64,000 nucleotides of DNA from contig NZ_UGHY01000002.1 in NCBI RefSeq assembly GCF_900450995.1, positions 632,501 through 696,500 of the forward strand, read 5' to 3'. Below are positions 1 to 9,553 of this stretch, piece after piece (position 1 is the first letter of the stretch; the number at the start of each line of letters is the position of its first letter). Under the pieces are notes generated by a model that saw only the letters and a program-made list of their open reading frames with translations, was not told where the DNA came from and did no database searches. Source of the DNA: Haemophilus parainfluenzae (GTDB taxonomy: Bacteria > Pseudomonadota > Gammaproteobacteria > Enterobacterales > Pasteurellaceae). A program made the position numbers and the translations under genes.

Positions 1-246
1 TACCCGACCCGCATCCAAATAATTACCTTCGTTATAAAGCCAAAGGAAAATAAATGCACCTAAAAATGCCGCGATACAAAGGCGTGCTAAAGGATTTTTA
101 AAACGAGCAAATTGAGCCCACTCCCAGATACCAAGCGTCGCCACAAAGCCTAGGGCTAGGGCAAAATAAAATGGGGTAAATAAGAACAAGGCACATAATA
201 CCAAAGCAATCAACACAATGGCTGATAATACACGTTCTTTAAGCAT
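1..246 (-). CDS. cdsA: Phosphatidate cytidylyltransferase, N-terminal part (cut by window edge)
   Basis: The minus strand from 246 reads MLKERVLSAIVLIALVLC, followed by further hydrophobic segments and an IWEW motif. This is the N-terminus of CdsA, the integral membrane enzyme that makes CDP-diacylglycerol from phosphatidate and CTP for phospholipid synthesis. The frame stays open to position 1, so the C-terminal two thirds, including the family signature, lie outside the window. It starts only 11 nt after the uppS stop, which is the usual uppS-cdsA operon order in gammaproteobacteria. The assignment rests on N-terminal similarity and gene order. Confidence 0.85.
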   Translation of the reverse strand, partial: MLKERVLSAIVLIALVLCALFLFTPFYFALALGFVATLGIWEWAQFARFKNPLARLCIAAFLGAFIFLWLYNEGNYLDAGRV

Positions 247-257
247 AAGTTCTCCGC

Positions 258-977
258 TTATTCTGTCCCGCCAAAACGGCGATGACGTTGTTGATAGCAG
301 GCAATAGCCTGATTAAAATCTTTTTCACTAAAATCCGGCCAAAGCACATCTAAAAAACACAATTCCGCATACGCAATTTGCCAAAGCAAGAAATTGCTAA
401 TACGCTGCTCACCGCTTGTGCGAATTAATAAATCGACTGGCGGCTCATCTTGTGTGACTAAATGTTGCTGGAAAAGTGATTCATTAATATCACTCACCGA
501 AATCTCATTATCTTTTACTTTTTCAGCTAATTGTTGGGTCGCTTGAACAATATCCCAACAACCACCATAATTCGCCGCAATATTTAAGGTAAGTGCGGTA
601 TTATTTTCCGTTAAATTTTCTGCTTTTGCGATCTTCTCTTGCAATTTTTCACTAAAACGAGAAACATCACCGATAATCTTTAAACGAATATTATTTTTGT
701 GTAATTTTTTGACTTCTCGATCAAGCGCTTGCATAAAGAGTGTCATTAAAGCGCTCACTTCTTGCTCGGGACGATTCCAGTTTTCGCTGCTAAATGCATA
801 TAACGTCAAAAATTTAACACCAGTTTGTCGTGCATAACTCACCGCACGGCGCACTGCTGCCACACCATTTGTATGGCCAAAAATACGCAGCTTATTTTGT
901 TGCTTCGCCCAGCGCCCATTACCATCCATTATGATGGCAACGTGTTCGGGAATATTATTGTTATCAAGTTCTTTCAT
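258..977 (-). CDS. uppS: Undecaprenyl diphosphate synthase
   Basis: This 239-residue cis-prenyltransferase condenses isopentenyl diphosphate units onto farnesyl diphosphate to make the C55 lipid carrier for peptidoglycan and O-antigen. The family's first signature is present near the N-terminus (MDGNGRWAK, residues 17-25, with catalytic Asp18), and so is the late [11 protein letters not shown] motif that binds the IPP diphosphate. The length matches the family. It lies between dxr and cdsA in the conserved isoprenoid/phospholipid cluster and is transcribed with them. The gap to dxr is about 40 nt and contains a USS. Confidence 0.96.
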   Translation of the reverse strand: MKELDNNNIPEHVAIIMDGNGRWAKQQNKLRIFGHTNGVAAVRRAVSYARQTGVKFLTLYAFSSENWNRPEQEVSALMTLFMQALDREVKKLHKNNIRLKIIGDVSRFSEKLQEKIAKAENLTENNTALTLNIAANYGGCWDIVQATQQLAEKVKDNEISVSDINESLFQQHLVTQDEPPVDLLIRTSGEQRISNFLLWQIAYAELCFLDVLWPDFSEKDFNQAIACYQQRHRRFGGTE

Positions 978-1017
978 TCTAAAACATTCGGATTTTATGA
1001 CCGCACTTTGGTGTATT

Positions 1018-2217
1018 CTACATTAACTTTTTAATCAGCGAAGCTGCTAATTCACGTGCTTGCTTATCTACGGCTAAGACATCATCAATGCTTGAAATAG
1101 TAGAAGCTGGCATTTGCTCAACCGCTGCTTGGTTAATTTTCGCAATATCCGTAAATTTAATATAGCCATCTAAAAAAGCTTGTACGGCAATTTCATTTGC
1201 CGCATTCATTGCGGTTGTCGCATACTGCCCTTCTGCAAAAGCATCGATCGCTAATTTTAAATTTGGATAACGATTAAAATCAGGTTCGATAAACGTCAAT
1301 TCTTTGATTTTAAAGAAATCTAATGGTTCCACACCACTGACTGTACGATTTGGATAAGCCATAGTTTCCGCAATTGGAGTACGCATATCCGGATTGCCCA
1401 TTTGAGCGATGACCGAACCATCTACATAACGCACCATTGAATGAATAATAGATTGAGGATGAATAATCACTTCCATTTCATCAGCCGATGCATTGAAGAG
1501 CCAGCGGGCTTCAATGTACTCCAAACCTTTATTCATCATCGTGGCAGAATCCACAGAGATTTTTTTACCCATTGACCAGTTTGGGTGAGCGACGGCTTGT
1601 TCTGGCGTAATATGTTCAAACTCGTTTAATGGCGTATAACGGAAAGGGCCACCAGAACCAGTTAAGACAATTTTACTGACCCCTAATTCTTTCAAAGGAC
1701 AGAATCCGACTTTTTCTTGCGCTTCAGGCGGTAAAGATTGAAAAATCGCGTTATGCTCACTATCAACAGGCAATAATTTTGCTCTTGACTGTTTCACTGC
1801 ATCAATAAAGATCTGGCCACAAGTCACCAACGATTCTTTATTCGCAAGCAAGACTTTCTTACTCGCTTTTACTGCTGAAAGAGTTGGTAGTAATCCAGCC
1901 GCCCCAACAATGGCTGCCATAACTTGATCGGCATCTGGATGTGCTGCCAACTCACAAATGGCTTTCTGCCCAGCTAAGACTTCCGTTTTAATGTGGTGTG
2001 AGACTAATTTCTCTCGCAATACCTTTGCTGCATTTTCATCATCTAATGCAGCAAAGTGCGGTTGAAATTTCACGCATTGTTCAAACATTGTCTCAACATT
2101 TTTGCCTCCCACTAACGCAAAGGCATGGTATTTGTCAGGATTATATTCGATAACAGAAAGGGTGCTATGACCAATAGAACCGGTTGATCCTAAAATAACA
2201 AGATTTTGTTTTTGCAT
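1018..2217 (-). CDS. dxr: 1-deoxy-D-xylulose 5-phosphate reductoisomerase
   Basis: The 399-residue protein matches Dxr (IspC), which converts DXP to methylerythritol 4-phosphate with NADPH in the MEP isoprenoid pathway. The NADPH-binding GSTGSIG loop is at residues 10-16. The metal-binding [10 protein letters not shown] stretch and the [19 protein letters not shown] region are both intact. It is encoded just upstream of uppS, which uses its downstream product, so the two steps are probably co-transcribed. An ATG start with a USS immediately upstream (about 2224) separates it from frr. Confidence 0.97.
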   Translation of the reverse strand: MQKQNLVILGSTGSIGHSTLSVIEYNPDKYHAFALVGGKNVETMFEQCVKFQPHFAALDDENAAKVLREKLVSHHIKTEVLAGQKAICELAAHPDADQVMAAIVGAAGLLPTLSAVKASKKVLLANKESLVTCGQIFIDAVKQSRAKLLPVDSEHNAIFQSLPPEAQEKVGFCPLKELGVSKIVLTGSGGPFRYTPLNEFEHITPEQAVAHPNWSMGKKISVDSATMMNKGLEYIEARWLFNASADEMEVIIHPQSIIHSMVRYVDGSVIAQMGNPDMRTPIAETMAYPNRTVSGVEPLDFFKIKELTFIEPDFNRYPNLKLAIDAFAEGQYATTAMNAANEIAVQAFLDGYIKFTDIAKINQAAVEQMPASTISSIDDVLAVDKQARELAASLIKKLM

Positions 2218-2267
2218 AAAATTTCGACCGCACTTTGTGCTTTTATTTTTTTATCAGAATAGAACAA

Positions 2268-2288
2268 GGGCAGACACTTGGTCTGCCC
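2268..2288 (-). terminator. Hairpin after frr, possible attenuator
   Basis: An 8-bp perfect stem, GGGCAGAC with GTCTGCCC, and a 5-nt loop lie just after the frr stop. On the minus strand it is followed by TTGTTCTATT rather than a clean T-run. It is therefore either a weak terminator or a processing hairpin between frr and dxr. Confidence 0.5.
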
Positions 2289-2306
2289 CAAAACATGGTT
2301 CGACAA

Positions 2307-2864
2307 TTAGAAATCCATTAATTCTTTTTCTTTATCTGCTAAGATCTCATCCACTTTTTTGATATAGCTATCAGTCACTTTTTGAATAATTTCTTCTGCT
2401 TTGTGTTGATCGTTTTCGCTGATTTCTTTGTCTTTTAATAATGCTTTGATTTTATCATTTGCATCACGACGTACGTTACGAATCGCGACTTTACCTTGCT
2501 CACCTTCGCTTTTTACGATTTTGATTAAATCACGACGACGTTCTTCAGTTAATGGAGGAAGAGGCACGCGAATTGTTGTGCCTGCTGAAGATGGGTTTAA
2601 ACCTAAATCAGAAGTTAAAATCGCTTTTTCTACTGCACTGATTAAAGAACGGTCAAATACTGTTACCGCTAAAGTACGCGCATCTTCTGCAACAACGTTA
2701 GCTAATTGACGAAGTGGTGTCGCTGCACCATAGTATTCCACTTGGATCGCGTCTAATAAGCTTGGTTGTGCACGGCCTGTACGGATTTTTGCAATATGCC
2801 CACGCAACGCTTCGAGGCTTTTTTCCATACGAGCTTCAGCATCTTGTTTGATTTCATTAATCAT
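2307..2864 (-). CDS. frr: Ribosome recycling factor
   Basis: The 185-residue protein is full length for RRF, the cytosolic factor that splits post-termination ribosomes together with EF-G. The N-terminal helix ([20 protein letters not shown]), the [11 protein letters not shown] segment and the C-terminal helix with the [15 protein letters not shown] pattern are all as in the family. It lies downstream of pyrH and upstream of dxr, in the conserved order. The 120 nt between pyrH and frr hold the pyrH terminator, so frr probably also has its own promoter. Confidence 0.97.
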   Translation of the reverse strand: MINEIKQDAEARMEKSLEALRGHIAKIRTGRAQPSLLDAIQVEYYGAATPLRQLANVVAEDARTLAVTVFDRSLISAVEKAILTSDLGLNPSSAGTTIRVPLPPLTEERRRDLIKIVKSEGEQGKVAIRNVRRDANDKIKALLKDKEISENDQHKAEEIIQKVTDSYIKKVDEILADKEKELMDF

Positions 2865-2944
2865 TCATCTGTCCTTTTAATAAATAAAGATAAAACACAG
2901 TGATTTTACTGGATTTTTAGGGAGTTTTGAATAAATTTATTCAT

Positions 2945-2969
2945 AAAAAAGGCGAGATTGTCTCTCGCC
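2945..2969 (-). terminator. Rho-independent terminator of pyrH
   Basis: On the minus strand, GGCGAGA pairs with TCTCGCC around a 5-nt loop and is followed by a run of six T. It lies about 20 nt after the pyrH stop. Confidence 0.8.
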
Positions 2970-2987
2970 ATTTTATTCTTTAAAAAA

Positions 2988-3701
2988 TCAACTAATCGTT
3001 GTGCCTTCTTCTGTGCCAAGTACCACTTTGCGTAACGCACCTGGTTTGCACATATTAAATACACGAATTGGCATACCGTGGTCACGAGCGAGTGTGAACG
3101 CAGCTAAATCCATTACTTGTAATTCTTTATCAATTACTTCTGCATAAGATAATTTATGGTATAACTTCGCATTAGGATTTTTTGCTGGGTCGCAATCATA
3201 CACACCATCAACTTTAGTCGCTTTTAAAACGATATCCGCTTCAATTTCGATACCACGTAAGCATGCCGCAGAATCTGTAGTAAAGAACGGGCTACCTGTA
3301 CCGGCTGAGAAAATAACTACACGTTTTTCACGTAACATTTTAATCGCTTCAGACCAATTATAGGTATCGCAGATACCATTTAATTGGAAAGCAGACATTA
3401 ATTTTGCATTCACATCTGCACGGTGAAGCGCATCACGCATCGCCAAGCCATTCATCACAGTTGCAAGCATCCCCATATGGTCTCCTACTACGCGATTCAT
3501 GCCGGCTTTAGCTAATTTTGCGCCACGGAATAAGTTACCGCCGCCGAGCACAACACCAACTTCCACGCCCATTTCAATTAATTCTTTAATCTCTAACGCC
3601 ATACGATCAAGGATTGAAGGATCGATACCGAAGCCCTCATCTCCTTGTAATGCTTCACCACTTAATTTCAATAAAATACGTTTGTAAATTGGTTGGCTCA
3701 T
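2988..3701 (-). CDS. pyrH: UMP kinase
   Basis: The 237-residue protein belongs to the amino-acid kinase fold and phosphorylates UMP to UDP, an essential pyrimidine step. The N-terminal [16 protein letters not shown] motif, the GGGNLFRG glycine loop and the later [11 protein letters not shown] segment identify bacterial PyrH. In many gammaproteobacteria it directly follows tsf. Here a divergently oriented phosphoethanolamine transferase gene separates them, so pyrH must have its own promoter in the 125-nt gap at 3702-3826. Confidence 0.97.
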   Translation of the reverse strand: MSQPIYKRILLKLSGEALQGDEGFGIDPSILDRMALEIKELIEMGVEVGVVLGGGNLFRGAKLAKAGMNRVVGDHMGMLATVMNGLAMRDALHRADVNAKLMSAFQLNGICDTYNWSEAIKMLREKRVVIFSAGTGSPFFTTDSAACLRGIEIEADIVLKATKVDGVYDCDPAKNPNAKLYHKLSYAEVIDKELQVMDLAAFTLARDHGMPIRVFNMCKPGALRKVVLGTEEGTTIS

Positions 3702-3826
3702 TTGTCTTTTCCTTTGTCGGTTACAAAATTTGGCTTATTCTAGCAAAAGAGCGAAAAAGTTAAAAATGGAAATTGGTCAGAAAAGTGCGATAAAATATCG
3801 CTGTCTTGATTTTATAGGTAAACTTT

Positions 3827-5386
3827 ATGAAGATTTCAAAAACCTCACAAATTTTAACCGCACTTTTTTCTTTGGCTTGTGCCATTGCTGCCGGTTATTT
3901 GATTTTACGAGGTTCAGGGATGTTTCCTGAGCCATCTATTAGTCTGATTTTACTCACGGCTATTTTCATTATTTTATTAAGTAGTAGCCGAAAATCTTTC
4001 TATTTTATTTTATTACCCTTAGTTTGCTTACACGCAATTTATACGCCGACAGGCTTAAATTTTGGTGCGCCAAGCTACCAATATATCGCTTCGGTTCTTG
4101 CAACAGATATGTTAGAGACCAAAGAGTTTCTCATGCAAATCCCTATGAGCAGCTATTTAGCAGCCTTAGCTATTCCAGTTTTAGTCTTTTTACATTACAA
4201 AAGTGCGGTCAAATTTGGGGTGAAATTTTATCGCAATAAAACATTCATTGCTCTCGCTACCCTGTTGATTGGCTACAACTTACCGATTGCTGCGCCATTA
4301 AAAGAAACAATAGATTCGAGTGTACAAATTGTTAATGAATGGCAAAAATTGAAAAAAATGTCACAGGAAAGCAACTGGGGACAATCCACATTAGAAAATT
4401 CTAAATACCAAGATTATGTGATTATTTTGGGTGAAAGTGCGAGAAAAGATTACTTGCATGCGTATGGATACCCCGTAAATGACACACCATTTATGTCATC
4501 AGTAAATGGTACACTGATTGATGGTATGACATCTGCCGGAACCAACACTGTGGCCTCATTGCGCTTAATGTTAACGTTACCTGATAAAGAAAAATGGGAA
4601 CCAAACTATGATTTAAGCTTAGTGGATCTCATTAAGTCTGCAGGTCTGAAAACCTACTGGCTGTCTAATCAAGGTTTCTTAGGTGAATATGACACGCCAG
4701 TCGCTTCGCTTGCATCAAAATCTGATGAAACCATTTTCTTGAAAAAAGGTGGGAGCTTTAATTCGACAAACTACAGCGACTTTGATCTAATCCCTAAATT
4801 TGCCCAAGTTTTAGAAGATCCAACGCAAGGTAAACGCTTTATTGTATTACACATTTATGGCTCACATCCGCTTGCTTGCGATCGCGTTGAAGATTACCCG
4901 AAAATTTTCAATGATAATGACATCGAAAAAAAGAATGAATACTTAAATTGCTATATTACATCCATTAAGAAAACCGATGATTTTATTAAGAAAGTGTATG
5001 AAACCCTCAAAGAAAACGAGCAAAAAACACACCGCACTTTCTCGATGGTTTATTTCTCTGATCATGGCTTGTGCCATCAGGAAGATGATAAACATGGTGT
5101 GACTTTATTTAACCAAAACTGTCACAGCCAATTACATCATAATATTCCGCTCTTTAAAATTTCATCTGATGATACGGCACGTAAAGAATACAAAGCCTTT
5201 AAATCTGGTTTGAATTTCTTAGAAGGTATCGCTAATTGGATAGGGATTAAAAATCCGAAGCTCACTTTGGAGGAAGATTTATTCTCTGAACAAGCTGACA
5301 AAGACGATTATGGACTGAAAAAACTGATTGAAGAAAAATATCGTAAAGATGCAGACCCTGCCATCGATATTCGTCCAAAGAAATAA
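3827..5386 (+). CDS. Phosphoethanolamine transferase, sulfatase-type inner-membrane enzyme
   Basis: This 519-residue protein has about five N-terminal membrane segments (roughly residues 8-28, 36-50, 57-75, 108-124 and 138-155). A periplasmic alkaline-phosphatase/sulfatase-fold domain follows. The metal-site GES (202-204), the SAGTNTVAS stretch with the likely nucleophile Thr241, and the SDHG motif near residue 413 are typical of EptA/CptA-type enzymes. These move phosphoethanolamine from phosphatidylethanolamine to lipid A or to core heptose. Which acceptor this one uses cannot be read from sequence. It sits alone, opposed to its neighbours, between tsf and pyrH. The cysteine-containing C-terminal half is typical of the family. 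Confidence 0.88.
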   Translation: MKISKTSQILTALFSLACAIAAGYLILRGSGMFPEPSISLILLTAIFIILLSSSRKSFYFILLPLVCLHAIYTPTGLNFGAPSYQYIASVLATDMLETKEFLMQIPMSSYLAALAIPVLVFLHYKSAVKFGVKFYRNKTFIALATLLIGYNLPIAAPLKETIDSSVQIVNEWQKLKKMSQESNWGQSTLENSKYQDYVIILGESARKDYLHAYGYPVNDTPFMSSVNGTLIDGMTSAGTNTVASLRLMLTLPDKEKWEPNYDLSLVDLIKSAGLKTYWLSNQGFLGEYDTPVASLASKSDETIFLKKGGSFNSTNYSDFDLIPKFAQVLEDPTQGKRFIVLHIYGSHPLACDRVEDYPKIFNDNDIEKKNEYLNCYITSIKKTDDFIKKVYETLKENEQKTHRTFSMVYFSDHGLCHQEDDKHGVTLFNQNCHSQLHHNIPLFKISSDDTARKEYKAFKSGLNFLEGIANWIGIKNPKLTLEEDLFSEQADKDDYGLKKLIEEKYRKDADPAIDIRPKK

Positions 5387-5408
5387 AGCATCTCAAATTT
5401 AAGATAAC

Positions 5409-5439
5409 AAAAAAGCCGATATTGAATATCGGCTTTTTT
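5409..5439. terminator. Bidirectional terminator between the phosphoethanolamine transferase and tsf
   Basis: AAAAAGCCGATATT / AATATCGGCTTTTTT forms a strong hairpin with A-runs and T-runs on both sides. It lies between two converging genes and can stop transcription from either. Confidence 0.85.
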
Positions 5440-5460
5440 ATAATATCTCAATGGAGAAAA

Positions 5461-6312
5461 TTAAGCGTTACCGCCAGTGATTTTTGCTACTTCAGCAGCA
5501 AAGTCTTCTTCTTTTTTCTCGATACCTTCACCTACTTCTAAACGGATGAAGTTAGACACTGAAGTATTTACTGATTTTAAGAAGTCGCCTACAGATACAG
5601 AAGGATCCATTACGAATGGCTGACCTGTTAATGAAACTTCACCAGTGAATTTCTTCATACGGCCTTCAACCATTTTCTCTGCGATTTCTTTTGGTTTGCC
5701 AGAGTTAACTGCGATATCAATTTGGATTTGACGCTCGTGTTCAACTACTTCTGCAGGTACATCTTCTGGGTTCACGAATTCTGGTTTAGATGCCGCTACA
5801 TGCATTGCCACTTTTTTAAGTTCATCAGCTGAACCTTCACCCGCAACTAGCACACCGATTTTCGCGCCGTGTAAGTATTGAGCAATAACTTGACCATCTA
5901 AGTAATCAACACGACGGATGTTCATGTTCTCACCGATTTTAGCCACTAATGCAGCACGTTTTTCTTCAAATTGTGCTTGTAACGCTTCGATAGTCGTACC
6001 TTTGTGTGCTGCTGCGAAATCAGCTACTTCGTTTGCTAAACCTAAGAAACCAGCATCTTTTGCTACGAAGTCAGTTTCACAGTTCATTTCAACTAATACA
6101 CCGAAACCATTTTCTACACGAGCAAGGATAACACCTTCAGCTGCAACACGACCTGCTTTTTTAGCTGCTTTAGCTTGACCAGATTTACGCATGTTGTCGA
6201 TTGCTAACTCGATATCACCGTTTGCTTCAACTAATGCTTTTTTACATTCCATCATACCGGCACCGGTACGTTCACGAAGTTCTTTTACTAATGATGCTGT
6301 GATTTCAGCCAT
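5461..6312 (-). CDS. tsf: Elongation factor Ts
   Basis: The 283-residue protein matches EF-Ts, the nucleotide-exchange factor for EF-Tu. The N-terminal UBA-like domain ([20 protein letters not shown]) is intact. The TDFVAKD motif that contacts EF-Tu is present near residue 81, and the length is that of the E. coli protein. It follows rpsB by about 130 nt on the same strand, the usual rpsB-tsf operon, with an intervening hairpin that probably attenuates read-through. Confidence 0.98.
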   Translation of the reverse strand: MAEITASLVKELRERTGAGMMECKKALVEANGDIELAIDNMRKSGQAKAAKKAGRVAAEGVILARVENGFGVLVEMNCETDFVAKDAGFLGLANEVADFAAAHKGTTIEALQAQFEEKRAALVAKIGENMNIRRVDYLDGQVIAQYLHGAKIGVLVAGEGSADELKKVAMHVAASKPEFVNPEDVPAEVVEHERQIQIDIAVNSGKPKEIAEKMVEGRMKKFTGEVSLTGQPFVMDPSVSVGDFLKSVNTSVSNFIRLEVGEGIEKKEEDFAAEVAKITGGNA

Positions 6313-6360
6313 TTTAAAAATCCTCTGTCGAAAGTACGATTTATTTTGACCGCACTTTTA

Positions 6361-6394
6361 GATAAAAATATAGGGGCTAAACTTTAGCCCCTAT
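6361..6394 (-). terminator. rpsB-tsf intercistronic terminator/attenuator
   Basis: A nearly uninterrupted stem, ATAGGGGCTAAA with TTTAGCCCCTAT, lies between rpsB and tsf. On the minus strand it is followed by ATTTTTATC. A partial terminator here would set the S2:EF-Ts ratio, as known in E. coli. Confidence 0.65.
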
Positions 6395-6445
6395 GCCAAT
6401 TAATCGTTTGATTATTAAGGGCTTCGCCTTACTGCAAAACTTAAA

Positions 6446-7168
6446 TTATTCTGCGTCAGCTGCTAATTCTTCAACAACTTGAGCTTCGTTACCACGACCT
6501 TCTTTAACTGCCGCTGCAGCTGCAGAAACGTAAAGTTGGATAGCACGAGTCGCATCATCGTTACCAGGGATAACGAAATCTACGCCAGCTGGAGTTGAGT
6601 TAGTATCAACGATAGCAAATACAGGAATACCTAGGTTGTTTGCTTCTTTAACCGCGATATGTTCGTGGTCTGCACCGATAACGAATAACGCATCTGGTAA
6701 GCCGCCCATATCTTTGATACCGCCAAGGCTTAATTCAAGTTTTTCCATCTCACGGGTACGCATTAACGCTTCTTTTTTGGTTAATTTGTCAAAAGTACCG
6801 TCTTGAGATTGAGTTTCTAAATCTTTTAAACGTTTAATTGATTGACGAACGGTTTTCCAGTTAGTCAACATACCACCTAACCAACGGTGGTTTACGTAAT
6901 ATTGTTGACAGTCTAATGCTGCAGCTTGTACTGCTTCTTGAGCCGCACGTTTAGTACCAACGAATAATACTTTACCGTTGTTGCTAGCAATACGGGTTAA
7001 TTCCGCTAAAGCTTCGTTGAATAAAGGTAAAGTTTTTTCTAAGTTGATGATATGAACACCGTTACGAGCACCAAAAATGAAAGGTTTCATTTGTGGATTC
7101 CAGTAACGAGTTTGGTGTCCGAAGTGTACGCCCGCGTTGATCATGTCGCGCATTGAAACTTGTGCCAT
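6446..7168 (-). CDS. rpsB: 30S ribosomal protein S2
   Basis: Starting at the ATG at 7168 gives a 240-residue protein, [19 protein letters not shown], with the S2 signatures [12 protein letters not shown] and the later [11 protein letters not shown]. An in-frame ATG upstream at 7201 would add 11 residues. It was rejected because the 7168 start has an AAGGAAAA ribosome site at proper spacing and matches the family's N-terminus. The protein binds the 30S head/body junction. A structured leader precedes the gene. Confidence 0.98.
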   Translation of the reverse strand: MAQVSMRDMINAGVHFGHQTRYWNPQMKPFIFGARNGVHIINLEKTLPLFNEALAELTRIASNNGKVLFVGTKRAAQEAVQAAALDCQQYYVNHRWLGGMLTNWKTVRQSIKRLKDLETQSQDGTFDKLTKKEALMRTREMEKLELSLGGIKDMGGLPDALFVIGADHEHIAVKEANNLGIPVFAIVDTNSTPAGVDFVIPGNDDATRAIQLYVSAAAAAVKEGRGNEAQVVEELAADAE

Positions 7169-7198
7169 AATATTTTCCTTTTGTTGGGGTTGAGCCTC

Positions 7199-7252
7199 CA
7201 CATATCAGCTAATCGACCGTTTGGCACCCCGATTAAGCCTTAATGATATGTG
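7199..7252 (-). promoter_or_regulatory. Structured rpsB leader (candidate S2 autoregulatory element)
   Basis: Just upstream of the rpsB ribosome site, a perfect 9-bp inverted repeat (CACATATCA 7199-7207 / TGATATGTG 7244-7252) encloses a second stem (TAATCG 7210-7215 / CGATTA 7230-7235). The minus-strand loop is GGGTGCCAAACGGT. Nested stems at this position suit the known gammaproteobacterial S2 leader, through which S2 represses its own mRNA. The structure is seen directly; the function is inferred. Confidence 0.6.
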
Positions 7253-7265
7253 TGTGTTGTTAATA

Positions 7266-7300
7266 ATTAAAAACGCTGCTTTTGAAACCCAAAAACAGCG
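7266..7300 (-). terminator. Terminator of the methyltransferase gene
   Basis: Minus strand CGCTG...CAGCG with extra A/T pairs, followed by TTTTTAATT. It lies about 40 nt after the 7338 stop and before the rpsB leader. Confidence 0.75.
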
Positions 7301-7337
7301 GTGCGATTTATACCATAAAGTGCGGTCAAAAACCAGT

Positions 7338-8111
7338 TTATTTTGTTAAATTCATCACTTTTCTTGCTTTAATAAACAATAAAGGGGGACGATGCCGCAA
7401 ATCTTTAAATTCATCATGCCATTGTGGCTGCTCGGCTAACATTGGTTCAGCCATTTGTTCAATTTGAAAGCCCTCAGCAATTAAATCATTAATAATCGTT
7501 GCTGTCGTGCGGTGATACGTTTTAAAAGGTTGTTGAAACCAATTTCGCTCTCTTAACCCTTCATCACGGTAATGATTTAAACGATAAGCGACTTGCTGTT
7601 TTTTCTCATTTTTTTCCCAGCGCTCCCCTTCTTTATGGCAAGTTGTAATCGGATGCTCTTGGGAAAAAACTAATGTGCCATTAGGCTTAAGCTTGTTGCC
7701 TATCATCGCTAATAAAGCGGGAAAATCTTCAATATAATGAAAAGCAAAAGAGCTGGTAATGACATCAAAATCACTTTCTGGCAATTCCGTTAATTTTTCC
7801 ATCGGTAACTGATATAACGAAAAACATCCTGAAAATTGACCGCACTTTTGCAGATCTTGTTCAGCTTGCTCTAGCATTTTAGCTGAAAGATCTGTTCCCA
7901 CTACGCTCTTCGCATTGTTTTCTAAATAGAGTTGTAAGTGTCCACCCGTTCCACAACCTAGATCGAGTAATTTTTTTCCTTGTAAATCAGGTAACAGGGA
8001 AAGCATAGTCGGCTTTTCCACTATTTCATTGAGACTGATTGGGTTAGATCGAAGTTTTTGATAAAGTGCAAAGAAATTTTCTTTATCATAAACGCTCGTT
8101 TTGTTACTCAT
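7338..8111 (-). CDS. Class I SAM-dependent methyltransferase, unknown substrate
   Basis: The 257-residue soluble protein has the class I methyltransferase motif I, LLDLGCGTG, at residues 48-56. An acidic GTDLS motif ending strand 2 follows, then FDVITSSFAFHYIED and LKPNGTLVFSQEHP, typical of the UbiE/BioC-like branch. No specific substrate can be assigned. The lack of the BioC/UbiE family's other signatures and of biotin or quinone genes nearby argues against those names. It is a monocistronic unit with its own terminator, and an internal USS lies near 7840. Confidence 0.8.
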   Translation of the reverse strand: MSNKTSVYDKENFFALYQKLRSNPISLNEIVEKPTMLSLLPDLQGKKLLDLGCGTGGHLQLYLENNAKSVVGTDLSAKMLEQAEQDLQKCGQFSGCFSLYQLPMEKLTELPESDFDVITSSFAFHYIEDFPALLAMIGNKLKPNGTLVFSQEHPITTCHKEGERWEKNEKKQQVAYRLNHYRDEGLRERNWFQQPFKTYHRTTATIINDLIAEGFQIEQMAEPMLAEQPQWHDEFKDLRHRPPLLFIKARKVMNLTK

Positions 8112-8132
8112 CTCGTTTCCTATGTAAAATTA

Positions 8133-8155
8133 AAAAGGGCGTATTCGATATGCCC
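8133..8155 (-). terminator. Probable terminator of mtr
   Basis: On the minus strand, GGGCATA and TACGCCC pair with one mismatch around TCGAA. TTTTTAATTT follows, just beyond the mtr stop. Confidence 0.5.
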
Positions 8156-8176
8156 CTACAATATTAACGCAAAAAC

Positions 8177-9433
8177 TTATCCTGCGAAACTTGCAAACCA
8201 TCCTAAGTTTGCGCCTACTTGTGCCACAATATTTAACACACCGAATAAGATCACAAAGCCAATCATAAAATTACCGCCATATACTTTATAAGTTGCATTT
8301 GGAAATTTTTGGCGACTGGCTTTAGCAAGTAGTGCTGGCACGATTGCTGCCCAAATGGTTGCAGCTAATCCAGCATAACCAATGGCAATCACGAAGCCAT
8401 AAGGGAATTGTAAACTTAACAATAGCGGCGGTAAGAATGTCACCAATGTGGTTTTTGTTCTACCTAATACGCTGTCATCAAATTTAAATAAATCGGCAAT
8501 ATAGTCAAATAAACCTAACGTTACCCCTAAGAATGAGGTCGCAATGGCCATATAAGCAAAGAAATTCAATACGACGGCAAGGTATTCCACTTCAATATAT
8601 TTGTGTAATGCTTCTAATAATGCCGATACATCACCGCCTTTTTCAATTACGGGTGCAAATTCTGTACGTGGTAAATTACCTTGCACCGCAAGCTGCCATA
8701 AGATGTAAATCACTAAGGCTAAGCCTGTACCGATAAAGATCGATTTCATTACACGACTACCATCACGATCGTAATATTTGACGAGGCTCGGTACATTTCC
8801 GTGGAAACCAAAGGACACTAAACAAACTGGAAGTGCGGTCAATAAATAAGGTAAATAAGTTTGCTCACCTTCTACAATACTATTGAATAACACCTCTGTT
8901 TTCACCGAACTCAATAAACCTGCGGTAGAAAGGAAAAAAGCGACTACCATTCCAACAATCAATACAGTTGTGAAACGATCCACAGCTTTAGTAGAAAGCC
9001 ATACAAAAGCTGCAAGAATAAAACAGAAAATTAAGGATCCAGAAGTACGTCCAATATCGACCGCACTTTCAGCAGAACCAAAAGCTTGATTAAGCAAGTT
9101 TTGTGTAATACCGCCGCCAGAGGTGATATAAGCATAAGTTAAAATATATAAGACGAAAGCAACAGAAAGACCGTTGATAATATTCCAACCTTTACCTAAC
9201 AAATCTTTCACGATGGTGTCAAAGCTTGAGCCAGTAGGATAATGTAAGTTGGCTTCTAAAATCATCAAACCTGATGTGGTCATACAGAACCAAGTGTAAA
9301 CCAAAGCTAGAATAGAGCCGATAAACCATACACCTGCTGTCGAGGTTGGGTTAGCAAGCATACCTGCACCAATCGCGGTACCCGCAATAATCATGGCACC
9401 GCCTAATAAAGAAGGAGATTTTTTTATTGTCAT
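8177..9433 (-). CDS. mtr: Tryptophan-specific permease (HAAAP family)
   Basis: The 418-residue, 11-segment membrane protein resembles E. coli Mtr throughout. Examples are PSLLGGAMIIAGTAIGAGM at the start, then TWFCM..SGLMILEANL, GSSFDTI.KDLLGKGWN, LPVCLVSFGFHGNVPSL and LFDYIADLF. It imports tryptophan with protons across the inner membrane. TyrP is a close paralogue and the main alternative, but the long shared stretches favour Mtr. A 24-bp near-perfect palindrome directly upstream looks like a TrpR operator. The gene is a single unit, divergent from loiP. Confidence 0.85.
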   Translation of the reverse strand: MTIKKSPSLLGGAMIIAGTAIGAGMLANPTSTAGVWFIGSILALVYTWFCMTTSGLMILEANLHYPTGSSFDTIVKDLLGKGWNIINGLSVAFVLYILTYAYITSGGGITQNLLNQAFGSAESAVDIGRTSGSLIFCFILAAFVWLSTKAVDRFTTVLIVGMVVAFFLSTAGLLSSVKTEVLFNSIVEGEQTYLPYLLTALPVCLVSFGFHGNVPSLVKYYDRDGSRVMKSIFIGTGLALVIYILWQLAVQGNLPRTEFAPVIEKGGDVSALLEALHKYIEVEYLAVVLNFFAYMAIATSFLGVTLGLFDYIADLFKFDDSVLGRTKTTLVTFLPPLLLSLQFPYGFVIAIGYAGLAATIWAAIVPALLAKASRQKFPNATYKVYGGNFMIGFVILFGVLNIVAQVGANLGWFASFAG

Positions 9434-9453
9434 AGTAAAGTCCTAGAATAAGA

Positions 9454-9477
9454 TTTGCACTATTATAATAGTACAAA
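9454..9477 (-). promoter_or_regulatory. Palindromic operator upstream of mtr (candidate TrpR site)
   Basis: TTTGCACTATTA / TAATAGTACAAA is an inverted repeat with 11 of 12 positions complementary, ending 21 nt before the mtr start. Its core, GTACTATTATAATAGTGC, resembles the known trp operator pattern GTACTAGTT-AACTAGTAC. It overlaps a TATAAT-like box, so a bound repressor would block mtr transcription. Confidence 0.6.
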
Positions 9478-9553
9478 CTTAAAAAACAATCTTTTTGTAT
9501 CGACAAAACGCAATAAATTCATATAATCAGCCATCTCAATAAAAGGATAATTC

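Noticed and set aside
413..421. ACCGCTTGT in uppS, the reverse complement of the Actinobacillus-type uptake core.
   Set aside because: Nine bases without the extended tail and in ordinary uppS codons; chance is sufficient.
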